From Oscillospiraceae bacterium (GTDB lineage: Bacteria; Bacillota; Clostridia; Oscillospirales; Acutalibacteraceae): 36,121 nt of DNA. This document shows, piece by piece, positions 25,359 to 32,980 of this stretch; the stretch's first letter is position 1, and every line of letters starts with the position of its first letter. The DNA lies in assembly GCA_028683785.1 (NCBI GenBank), contig JAQUHC010000006.1:1-36121 (forward strand), in the 5' to 3' direction. The notes under the pieces are model-generated. The model saw only the letters and a list, made by a program, of their open reading frames with translations, searched no databases and was not told where the DNA came from. A program made the translations under genes and the position numbers.

Positions 25359-28091
25359 ATGAAACTATTTTGCGTTATTTCACACACACACTGGGACAGA
25401 GAATGGTATCAACCTTTTGAGGTGTTCCGTTTACGCCTAGTAGATTTGATCGACAGATGCTTAGAATTACTGGAAACCAGTCCGGATTATATTTTTCATC
25501 TGGACGCACAAACCATTGTTCTTGAAGACTATCTCGAAATCAGAGAAAGCAAGAGGCAGCAACTAGAGAAATTCGTGCAGCAAGGAAGATTAATTGTCGG
25601 CCCATGGTATCTTCAAAATGATTTCTATCTTACCAGCGGTGAATCGACAATCAGAAATCTACTTTTCGGTCATAGGATTGCTGAAAAATTCGGAGCATGT
25701 CAGAAAGTAGGATATGCGGCCGACCAATTCGGCAATATATCCCAATTGCCGCAAATTTTGTCCGATTTTGATATTAAGAACTTTGTATTCGGCAGAGGCT
25801 ATACTCAGTATAAAAAAGAGGATGACGGTCAATATTACCGCAAGACCTTACCCAGCGAATTTATTTGGAAGGGTGCCGACGGAACAGAGGTACTTGCAAT
25901 AAATATGCCATATTGGTATAATAATGCCCAGAGATTTCCAAGCGATATTGATAAATCAATCGGTATGCTAAACAGGATAGAGGGCCTGTTCGAAAATGTT
26001 GCAACTACACCATATCTTCTTTTGATGAATGGGGTAGACCATCTTGAAGCGCAGGATGATTTACTTCCGATTATAAATAAAGTAAACAGCAGGCTGGGCG
26101 ACGAGAAGCAAGTGTTGCAGTATAAATTGGATGACTATATCCGTCATGTGAAAAGCTATATCAAAGAGAATGATATTAAGCTTAAGGTTTGTGAGGGTGA
26201 ATTGCACGATGGAGGCGATTTTGATTTATTAAAGGGAACCCTCTCGTCACGCGTATATCTGAAGAACTCTAACGTAAAGGCACAGAACAGATTGGAATGC
26301 CATCTCGAACCTTTATACTCCATGCTTGAGTTATCGGGTATGCAAGGTGTATATTCACTTGATTACTTTAATTTTATGTGGAAAGAATTGCTCAAAAACC
26401 ATGCGCATGATTCCATTTGCGGTTGCAGTGTTGATAATGTTCACACACATATGGAAGATAATTATCTGCGTCTGAAAGAGGTTTACGGTGAGCTTCTGAA
26501 CAGAGGGTTGGAGATTGCAGCCGAACATATTGATATTCCGCAATATGACAATGACAACTATGTCATTGTTGCCGCAAATACAACTGAATTTAAACAAAGC
26601 ACTTTGGTAAGGGTCAGCTTGGATATATTGAAAAAGGATGATTACAAAGGTTTTGTTATCACCGATGGTCTCGGAAATCGGGCAGATTATGCCATAATTT
26701 CACGCAGGGATGCGGCGAGGGATGTGTACAGCCCTCTTAATCTTCCGGGTAAGCTGGATGTGGACAGATACGATATTTATCTTTATGTCAAGGATATTAA
26801 TCCGTTTTCATTCAAGGGTTATGTTGTATCCAAGGATGATATCTCCCAAGATGATATGATTGATAATAAACCAATCGGTAAATTAGATTCCGAATTTCAG
26901 ATCGGCAATGAAAATCTCATTGTTAAGATTCACAAAAACGGTCAGGTTGATTTATGCGATATCGAAAAAGATAAATGGTATATTGACATAATTGATATTG
27001 AGGAAACGGCTGACCGCGGTGATGCATATGTATATTTTGCAACGCAGGATGATGTTATAAAAGGCTCGGATTTTGATGCTTCGGTATCTGTCCTGGAAGA
27101 TAATGAGATGGTTTCCCGTATAGAAATAATAAGGGATATGTTGGTTCCTGATCATTATGATTTCGAGAATAAAAAGCGGTCGGAAATTGAGACATTATGC
27201 CGTGTTACATTAGAGTTATGCCTTGAAAAGGGTGCCAAGACTCTTTCAGTCAACTATAAAATTGATAATACCGCAAAAGACCACAGGATGCGCCTTGTTA
27301 TTCGCACAGGAGTAGACACCGATTCAATCATTACAGATATCCCGTTTGATATTTTACAGCATAAAGACAACGCTCATTTTGAAGTAACAATGAGCAAGGT
27401 GGTAGCCAATACATCATTCGCACTTCTCGAAAATGACCGAAACGGTATGGCTGTCTTTACAGAGGGTATGCATGAGGCCGAGCATCTACCCGACGAAAAG
27501 GCAATTGCTCTTACCATGGTTCGTTGTACCGGAGTTGTCAGCCGCCACGCCGATTTGTCAGAGGGCGGAGGCGAAAACTGGAGAGCGCCGGAAAATCAGT
27601 GCATTCGGACGGTTACGGGCAGAGCAGGAATATTACCTTACACGGGCGGATATATAAACACCGGAGTATATAAATACAGCAAGTTGTTCAGAAATAAGCC
27701 GCTTGCATATTTTACTTCCTGCGATTCAAGAAAATTCAAGGTGGGAAGGGCGACGGTACAAGAGACCGATTTACAGGATTACTATTACATCCAGGACCCG
27801 TATGCCAAGGTTAAAATCAAGGACAATAGTTCCTTGGTCGAAGTTCTCGGAACAGGTGTATCGGTTTCTGCTCTTAAAAAATCCGAGGGCGGAGACGGCA
27901 TCATATTGAGGGTGGTTAATTTGGATGAAAACACTCAGGATTTGAATGTAAAGGCAAAGGGCGTTATCTATAAAACCACAATGCATGAGAAACGCAGGGA
28001 TTATATTTGCTCTAATTCATTTAAGTGCAACCTGCCGTCAAAGAAAATAGCAACCTATTGCATAGACAAAAATTACGGCGAAAGTGAATGA
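25359..28091 (+). CDS. Alpha-mannosidase, glycoside hydrolase family 38
   Basis: 910 residues from the ATG at 25359, with GAAAGGA upstream. The extra residues of a longer TTG start (25317) do not match the family. GH38 enzymes are zinc-dependent retaining alpha-mannosidases. The expected residues are present: H11-T... wait-free reading gives zinc ligands H11 and D13 in HTHWDREW, the nucleophile D122 in AADQFGN, and zinc ligand H350 in HAHDSICGC. The N-terminal barrel, helical bundle and C-terminal beta-sandwich regions are all accounted for by the length. There is no signal peptide, so it works in the cytoplasm on imported mannosides. It is the only enzyme in the window whose sugar can be named with confidence. 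It overlaps the start of the next UroD-like gene by eight bases, so the two are translationally coupled. Confidence 0.96.
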   Translation: MKLFCVISHTHWDREWYQPFEVFRLRLVDLIDRCLELLETSPDYIFHLDAQTIVLEDYLEIRESKRQQLEKFVQQGRLIVGPWYLQNDFYLTSGESTIRNLLFGHRIAEKFGACQKVGYAADQFGNISQLPQILSDFDIKNFVFGRGYTQYKKEDDGQYYRKTLPSEFIWKGADGTEVLAINMPYWYNNAQRFPSDIDKSIGMLNRIEGLFENVATTPYLLLMNGVDHLEAQDDLLPIINKVNSRLGDEKQVLQYKLDDYIRHVKSYIKENDIKLKVCEGELHDGGDFDLLKGTLSSRVYLKNSNVKAQNRLECHLEPLYSMLELSGMQGVYSLDYFNFMWKELLKNHAHDSICGCSVDNVHTHMEDNYLRLKEVYGELLNRGLEIAAEHIDIPQYDNDNYVIVAANTTEFKQSTLVRVSLDILKKDDYKGFVITDGLGNRADYAIISRRDAARDVYSPLNLPGKLDVDRYDIYLYVKDINPFSFKGYVVSKDDISQDDMIDNKPIGKLDSEFQIGNENLIVKIHKNGQVDLCDIEKDKWYIDIIDIEETADRGDAYVYFATQDDVIKGSDFDASVSVLEDNEMVSRIEIIRDMLVPDHYDFENKKRSEIETLCRVTLELCLEKGAKTLSVNYKIDNTAKDHRMRLVIRTGVDTDSIITDIPFDILQHKDNAHFEVTMSKVVANTSFALLENDRNGMAVFTEGMHEAEHLPDEKAIALTMVRCTGVVSRHADLSEGGGENWRAPENQCIRTVTGRAGILPYTGGYINTGVYKYSKLFRNKPLAYFTSCDSRKFKVGRATVQETDLQDYYYIQDPYAKVKIKDNSSLVEVLGTGVSVSALKKSEGGDGIILRVVNLDENTQDLNVKAKGVIYKTTMHEKRRDYICSNSFKCNLPSKKIATYCIDKNYGESE

Positions 28092-29214
28092 GATTTATAG
28101 TATGAATACTGATCTTTTGGAGCTTAACAGAGCTGTCATACAAAGAAAAGCAAACGGAAAAACAATCTGGCAACCTCGTATCGGATGTTGGTATGATGAC
28201 AGGGTATTCCGAGGTGAGCAATTGCCCGGGGACTTCAAAGGATTTGATAAAAAAGGCATTTATGAAAAGATCGGCTGCTCAGACAGGTTATATAATTTTA
28301 ATCATTGCTTTGAAATTAAGTATGACAGCTCTGTTAAGGCATACAGAAATAAAATTGATGAATTGACCTGCGAATACATTTATGAAACACCGGTAGGAAA
28401 AATTAATCAGATCATAAAGGGAAACACAAGCAATCCGGGACAGATGCCTGTAAAATGGTGGATTGAGAATAGGCATGATTTAAAGGTTTACAGCTATATT
28501 GAGGAAGCAGCGACATATTCATTTAATATGAATACATATAATAAGATTTATGCTGAATATGCTCATCTGGGGCTGCCCACCATGTTTTTGCCGAGGGTAA
28601 ATATGCAAAAGATGTTTATCGACCTTTCGGGCGTCGAAAACGCGATATATCTTCTGTCGGACGATAAGGATTATGTAGAAGGATATTTTAAAGCGCTTAG
28701 CATTGGACAAGAAAAAATGTTAAGGGTTGTTGCAGACAGCCCGATCGAATGGATAAACTACGGTGATAATATTCACTGCAAATTGTTACCGCCCGAGATT
28801 TATAAGAAATATGTGCTCCCCGAATATGAAAAAAGAGGAGATATATTGCATGCCTCCGGCAAATTCACATTTTCGCATTGGGACGGTGATGTAAAGGATC
28901 TTCTCCAATATGCAAAAACCAGCTTTCTCGACGGAATTGAAGCCATAACACCCGTACCCCAGGGCGATGTCACCTTGGAAGAGGTAAAGGAAGCGCTTGG
29001 AGACGAAGTGTTTTTGATTGATGGTATTGCATCCATATTATTCAACAATACATACCCGTTAAATATGCTTAGGGAACAAACCAAAAAAGTTTTAAATCTT
29101 TTCGAAGGACAATTGGTGCTGGGAATATCGGATGAATTTCCATCAGACGGTCTATTGGAAAGAATTGAATATGTTAATGAAATGGTGAATGACTTTAACT
29201 CAAAAAGAGATTAA
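28084..29214 (+). CDS. UroD-superfamily protein B, coupled to the alpha-mannosidase
   Basis: 376 residues. The GTG start at 28084 lies inside the end of the mannosidase gene. An ATG at 28102 is the alternative start. The fold signature is weaker but visible: VADSPIEWINYGDNIHCKLLPP, then YEKRGDILHASGKFTFSHWDGD, a DGIEAITPVPQGDVTLEE strand-helix, DEVFLIDGIAS, and a C-terminal LVLGISDEFPSDG. The Cys of the H-x-C pair is replaced (H256-A-S258), and H265-W-D267 follows nearby. It therefore cannot hold zinc in the MtaA way. No HemE-type RQAGR loop is present. Its overlap with GH38 suggests its substrate arises together with free or phosphorylated mannosides. Function unknown. Confidence 0.8.
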   Translation: MNEIYSMNTDLLELNRAVIQRKANGKTIWQPRIGCWYDDRVFRGEQLPGDFKGFDKKGIYEKIGCSDRLYNFNHCFEIKYDSSVKAYRNKIDELTCEYIYETPVGKINQIIKGNTSNPGQMPVKWWIENRHDLKVYSYIEEAATYSFNMNTYNKIYAEYAHLGLPTMFLPRVNMQKMFIDLSGVENAIYLLSDDKDYVEGYFKALSIGQEKMLRVVADSPIEWINYGDNIHCKLLPPEIYKKYVLPEYEKRGDILHASGKFTFSHWDGDVKDLLQYAKTSFLDGIEAITPVPQGDVTLEEVKEALGDEVFLIDGIASILFNNTYPLNMLREQTKKVLNLFEGQLVLGISDEFPSDGLLERIEYVNEMVNDFNSKRD

Positions 29215-29246
29215 AGTATGGAGTAAGGTTATCTATTTTTCTTTTA

Positions 29247-29374
29247 ATACTAAATCCATTCTAAAACATTCCAGAATAGAGCGATGCGTTCCTAATACTA
29301 ATTTAAATTAAATTAGTATAGGAAGAACGCGCCATGAGCGATAATTATGGAATAGTTATAGTTGGATTTAGTAT
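29247..29374. mobile_element. 128-bp MITE-like inverted-repeat element 1
   Basis: The ends are perfect 12-bp inverted repeats, ATACTAAATCCA (29247-29258) and TGGATTTAGTAT (29363-29374). The whole element is one imperfect palindrome: the halves match along most of their length around the centre, with a central ACTAATTTAA/TTAAATTAGT core and GCGTTC/GAACGC blocks. TA dinucleotides at 29248-29249 and 29372-29373 could be a target duplication. It fills most of the gap between UroD-like genes B and C, and contains no gene. Its right edge carries TATAAT (29372-29377), 23 bases before the next ATG. Confidence 0.75.
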
Positions 29375-29400
29375 AATATGGGTGTAAAAGTGGTGTAAAA

Positions 29401-30519
29401 ATGAAGCGTTTCCGGAAAGACTATATTAATTATATGACGTACCAGCAGGTTGAACGTCCATTTTTCTGTGAGCTGTTCGGCCCTTTAATAGGCTTGGAAA
29501 AAGAATGGGAGGAACAAGGGGCGACATCTGACCAATTGAATTTAACTGAATTTTGCTTCGACTATATGGATATATTTACGGTTGGTAACACGGGTGCAAT
29601 TAACTGCTTTAAGGAACAAACACTTGAAGATACCCAAGATTACATAATAAAAACCGATTATTTGGGAAGAACCGTAAAAATGTGTAAGGGTACATCTACA
29701 ATCCCGCTTCCCCTAAATTTTCCGGTTAAGGATATGGAAAGCTGGTATAAAATCAAACACATGTTTGAATATGACAGCTGTAGGGTGGATTCTAAGCAAA
29801 TAGAACGTGCAGCTGATTTACAGGAAAAAGGTGTATTAATCTGCGCAAATATACAAGGTGGCTTTGACATGCTGCGGGAGCTAATGGGCGAGGAAGTTAC
29901 TTGTATTTCTTTCTTTGAGCAGCCAGAATTGATTGAGGATATTTTAAGCACAATTTCTGAAACAAATATTAAAGTATTAGACAGAATAAGCAGTAAAATC
30001 ACCATAGACCAATTGGGAGTCCATGAGGATATGGCAGGAAAACATGCACCTTTGGTGGGCCCAAACATAGTTAGGGAATTTATTAAGCCTTATTACCGAA
30101 AAAGCTGGGATTTGCTTAATAAGAGGGGTACAAAACTATTTAGTCAAGACAGCGACGGAAATATGAATGCCGTAATTGACAGCTTTATTGAATCCGGAGT
30201 TAATATTTTTTATCCATGCGAGCCGGCTGCCGGAATGGATATCGTTCAACTTCGTCTAAAATACGGTAAGAAGATAGCCTTTAAAGGAGGTATTGATAAA
30301 CACATATTACGAGAATCAAAAGCGAGCATTAGAAAAGAACTCGAATATAAGATGCAGCCCAATATGCAGACTGGAGGGGTTGTATTTGGGCTTGATCACC
30401 GAATACCGAATGGAACGCCTTTGAAAAATTATATTTATTATGTTAAAACCGCAAGAGAACTTCTTAATCTCCCACCTATAGAGCTAAGCGAAATGGGTTG
30501 GGGAAGAATGGCATTTTAA
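29401..30519 (+). CDS. UroD-superfamily protein C
   Basis: 372 residues with typical superfamily landmarks: the conserved DIFTVGNTGAINCF region, QGGFDMLRELMGEE, SKITIDQLGVHEDMAGKHAPLVGP, TKLFSQDSDGN (Q249-D-S-D252), a VNIFYPCEPAAGMDIVQLR strand-helix, IAFKGGIDKH and VVFGLDHRIPNGTP. The His of the H-x-C/H-x-D position is a Gln here. A weak start region (GTGTAAAA, no clear Shine-Dalgarno) contrasts with its neighbours and may reflect the MITE inserted just upstream. The next UroD-like gene starts 14 bp after its stop, behind AAAAGGAG. No HemE loop and no corrinoid-binding domain are present. Substrate unknown. Confidence 0.9.
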   Translation: MKRFRKDYINYMTYQQVERPFFCELFGPLIGLEKEWEEQGATSDQLNLTEFCFDYMDIFTVGNTGAINCFKEQTLEDTQDYIIKTDYLGRTVKMCKGTSTIPLPLNFPVKDMESWYKIKHMFEYDSCRVDSKQIERAADLQEKGVLICANIQGGFDMLRELMGEEVTCISFFEQPELIEDILSTISETNIKVLDRISSKITIDQLGVHEDMAGKHAPLVGPNIVREFIKPYYRKSWDLLNKRGTKLFSQDSDGNMNAVIDSFIESGVNIFYPCEPAAGMDIVQLRLKYGKKIAFKGGIDKHILRESKASIRKELEYKMQPNMQTGGVVFGLDHRIPNGTPLKNYIYYVKTARELLNLPPIELSEMGWGRMAF

Positions 30520-30533
30520 AAGGAGAAGGCAAA

Positions 30534-31652
30534 ATGCTTGATTTAGATTTAGAACAATTCTGGAAAGATGACGAGCTGGCCCATAAGGATAACTGCTTTA
30601 ATCCTGATGCACCGCAGGCAGCATTGGGGATTAGAATGAGCGATGAATGCGTATTTGCTGAATTGAATGAACCGGGTGAACCGTGGGGGCATACTCCGCT
30701 TGAAAGAAGAATAGAGCTAAACAAAAGATATAACGATAAAGCTGAAAAAATCGTAGGGAAGCGGCTTCTGCGAGAGGAGTTTCCGGATTCGGACCCGGAC
30801 AGCAGGTTCCCGGGAAGAAAAAGTATCGAAGAAATATTTGAAGGCAGACATGTTTTTCGGGGAGGCTCTAACTGGGTTGAAAGCGACTGCGATACACCGA
30901 AGAAGCTGGAAAAATTGTTGGACAGGGTAGAAAATCTGGAGCTCAGAGAATTCTTATTGCCCCCTAACTGGGAAAGCGAAAAGAAAAAAATATTTGAGAA
31001 ATATGGTAAAAAGCCAGATGTATTAAGAGGCATAAGAGGTCCGGTTACTTTGGCAACCTCGATATACGGTGTGGAAAATCTTATTTTTCTTATTATGGAT
31101 GAACCAGATCTTGCAAGACGCTTCAGTCAGGTAATTTCGGATACCCTTTTTAAAATGGTTACAATATTTGATGAAGAAGCAGGTTTTACTTATCCGAAAG
31201 CACCCCGCTATTTTTGGTTCAACGATGACAACTGTTGTATGTTGACCCCTGAAATGTACGAATTGTTCGGCTATCCGATTTTGAAGAGGATATTTGAACA
31301 TTGGGCTCCGCAACCCGGAGATTATCGTTATCAGCATTCTGATTCCGAAATGGGGCATCTGCTTCCGATATTATCAAGGCTAAACCTCACTGGCTGCAAT
31401 TTCGGTCCCACCGTCACCATTACCGAAATTAGAAAACATATGCCGAAAACAAGAATTGACGGTCAGCTATCACCCTTTACTTTTATGAGAAATGATGAGG
31501 ATGCGATTATTGCAGAGGTAAAAAGAGATTGCGAAATGGCAAAGGAATGCAGGGGACTCAATTTGAGCACAGCCGGTTCTATCAATAACGGCAGCTTATT
31601 GACAAGTATGCGTACAGTTATGTACGCAATTCAAAAATATGGCAGATATTAA
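30534..31652 (+). CDS. UroD-superfamily protein D
   Basis: 372 residues from the ATG at 30534, eight bases after AAAAGGAG. A TTG at 30498 inside the previous gene is rejected. Superfamily features include DVLRGIRGPVTLATSIYGVENL (the family's GP..LA..L-type helix), PRYFWFNDDNCCMLTPEMYE, YQHSDSEMGHLLP (H268-S-D270), and a C-terminal LNLSTAGSINNGS. It is more distant from the other four, with an acidic N-terminal region (SDPDSRFPGRKS). The H-x-D arrangement replaces the zinc-type H-x-C. It is tightly linked to the preceding UroD-like gene and probably acts with it. Function unknown. Confidence 0.87.
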   Translation: MLDLDLEQFWKDDELAHKDNCFNPDAPQAALGIRMSDECVFAELNEPGEPWGHTPLERRIELNKRYNDKAEKIVGKRLLREEFPDSDPDSRFPGRKSIEEIFEGRHVFRGGSNWVESDCDTPKKLEKLLDRVENLELREFLLPPNWESEKKKIFEKYGKKPDVLRGIRGPVTLATSIYGVENLIFLIMDEPDLARRFSQVISDTLFKMVTIFDEEAGFTYPKAPRYFWFNDDNCCMLTPEMYELFGYPILKRIFEHWAPQPGDYRYQHSDSEMGHLLPILSRLNLTGCNFGPTVTITEIRKHMPKTRIDGQLSPFTFMRNDEDAIIAEVKRDCEMAKECRGLNLSTAGSINNGSLLTSMRTVMYAIQKYGRY

Positions 31653-31749
31653 ATTGTAATTGGCAACATATCCATTTTAATCTTTCAGCCCGTAATATTG
31701 CGAATCAATTTATTAAAACAACTATGTTTGTCTGCCGATATCGGCAGCC

Positions 31750-32712
31750 GTGGCTTCGAATGTAATGGATGCGCTTTCGTACACGGATGAAGATAATACC
31801 GTGTTACACTATCGCTTATACGTTCCGGACGATTACAGCGCCGAAAAGGAATACCCGCTAGTGTTGTTTTTACACGGTGCAGGTGAGCGGGGAACCAATA
31901 ACTTTTCTCAGATTAATAATGTTGGGATTATTAACCGTATTATCAATAGTGATACTGCCGACTTTGACTGTATCATAGTAGCTCCCCAGTGTGCTACCAA
32001 CAACCAGTGGGTGGATACTCCATGGGCTTACGGCTCTTATGTTCAAGATAATATTCCAATAAGCAAATATATGAAAGCCACCAAGAGTCTTATATCTCAT
32101 ATTGAGAGCATATACAGTGTTGACAGTAAGCGGCTTTATGTAACAGGCCTTTCCATGGGAGGGTACGGCTCATGGGATATAATTACTCGATACCCCGATA
32201 TGTTTGCAGCTGCAATACCCATTTGCGGGGCAGGTGATCCCTCAAAAGCCGAGCTTATTAAGGATGTAGCCATATGGGCTTTCCACGGAAGCGACGACAA
32301 TGTTGTTCCGGTAGAGGGAACACGCCAAATGGTAGACGCACTGGAAGAGCATGATGGCAATATTCAGTATACTGAATACCCGGGTGTTGATCACGGAAGC
32401 TGGGGGCTTGCATATGCAGAAGATAATCTGTTGACATGGCTCTTTGCACAGGAGCAAGCAGAACCCGATCCAACTACTGCGTCAACCACAGAACCAACAA
32501 CCGAGTCTACTTCAGAACCAACAACCGAACCTACCACGACCGATGATGATATTTCATTGACAGAAACATTGGCTCCTAAAGACGATGATTCAAAATCACC
32601 CAAGACCGGGAAAGATTCAATCCGTTATGCTCTTATTTCAATAGCATTGTCATTGTCTGTATCTATCTTTGGGCTCAAAGCAATGACTAAATCAAGGAAC
32701 ACACAGGTATAA
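31750..32712 (+). CDS. Sortase-tagged alpha/beta hydrolase (esterase-like), 5' end probably lost
   Basis: 320 residues from GTG. The fold is that of PHB-depolymerase/CE1-like esterases: LFLHGAGERGTNN oxyanion region, nucleophile S135 in GLSMGGYGSW, acid D182 or D183 in FHGSDDNVVP, and H215 in DHGSWG. A Thr/Glu/Pro stalk and a sorting signal (SPKTG at 283-287, hydrophobic segment, basic end) follow, so the protein was built for wall display. Yet no signal peptide is encoded. Upstream codons in frame read CLPISAAVAS, like the end of a signal peptide, and stop at a TAA at 31714. No ribosome binding site precedes the GTG, and a perfect palindrome CTGCCGATATCGGCAG (31732-31747) lies there instead. 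It is probably a 5'-truncated gene. If active it could remove acyl or feruloyl groups from glycans. Confidence 0.8.
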   Translation: MASNVMDALSYTDEDNTVLHYRLYVPDDYSAEKEYPLVLFLHGAGERGTNNFSQINNVGIINRIINSDTADFDCIIVAPQCATNNQWVDTPWAYGSYVQDNIPISKYMKATKSLISHIESIYSVDSKRLYVTGLSMGGYGSWDIITRYPDMFAAAIPICGAGDPSKAELIKDVAIWAFHGSDDNVVPVEGTRQMVDALEEHDGNIQYTEYPGVDHGSWGLAYAEDNLLTWLFAQEQAEPDPTTASTTEPTTESTSEPTTEPTTTDDDISLTETLAPKDDDSKSPKTGKDSIRYALISIALSLSVSIFGLKAMTKSRNTQV

Positions 32713-32722
32713 CACCCTGTGT
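32701..32722 (+). terminator. Hairpin over the hydrolase stop codon
   Basis: ACACAGG (32701-32707) pairs with CCTGTGT (32716-32722) around an 8-base loop that includes the stop codon. There is no T-run after it, so terminator function is doubtful. Confidence 0.35.
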
Positions 32723-32791
32723 AAAGGGTATATGTCTGCTGAGTTCTACGGGAAATTTCTCCTTCCTGCACTTTGTGTCGGAGTGTTATAC

Positions 32792-32956
32792 TATAGGTCA
32801 CCTCTAAAAACCCCTTCCGGCGTATTCCGGCATAATTTCCGCCGGACGGCGTCAAGCCTCCTTGTAAGGCTGAAAGCCTTGCTTCGTCGGCTTTCCTTGT
32901 CCGACAAAAATTCAGCTCGGAATCCGTTCAAAACGGGTTATTAGAGGTAACCTATA
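32792..32956. mobile_element. 165-bp MITE-like inverted-repeat element 2
   Basis: TATAGGTCACCTCTAA (32792-32807) and TTAGAGGTAACCTATA (32941-32956) are inverted repeats matching at 15 of 16 positions. The interior is GC-richer than the flanks, with several small palindromes (CCGGCGTATTCCGG, CCGCCGGACGGCG, GCCTCCTTGTAAGGC), and encodes no convincing protein. TA steps at both edges could be a target duplication. It is unrelated in sequence to element 1. Its right edge gives TATAAT (32953-32958), 22 bases before the GTG of the third GxGYxYP gene. The 268-bp gap 32713-32980 otherwise holds only the small hairpin at the hydrolase stop. Confidence 0.75.
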
Positions 32957-32980
32957 ATAATTCAAGATAAGGTGATTTAA

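Noticed and set aside
32391-32603. Val/Ser/Gly-rich frame opposite the hydrolase stalk
   Set aside because: Again the complement of a Thr/Glu/Pro linker. No start signal.
32713-32791. Remnant gene between the hydrolase and element 2
   Set aside because: Short open stretches only, no start signal and no similarity to neighbours.
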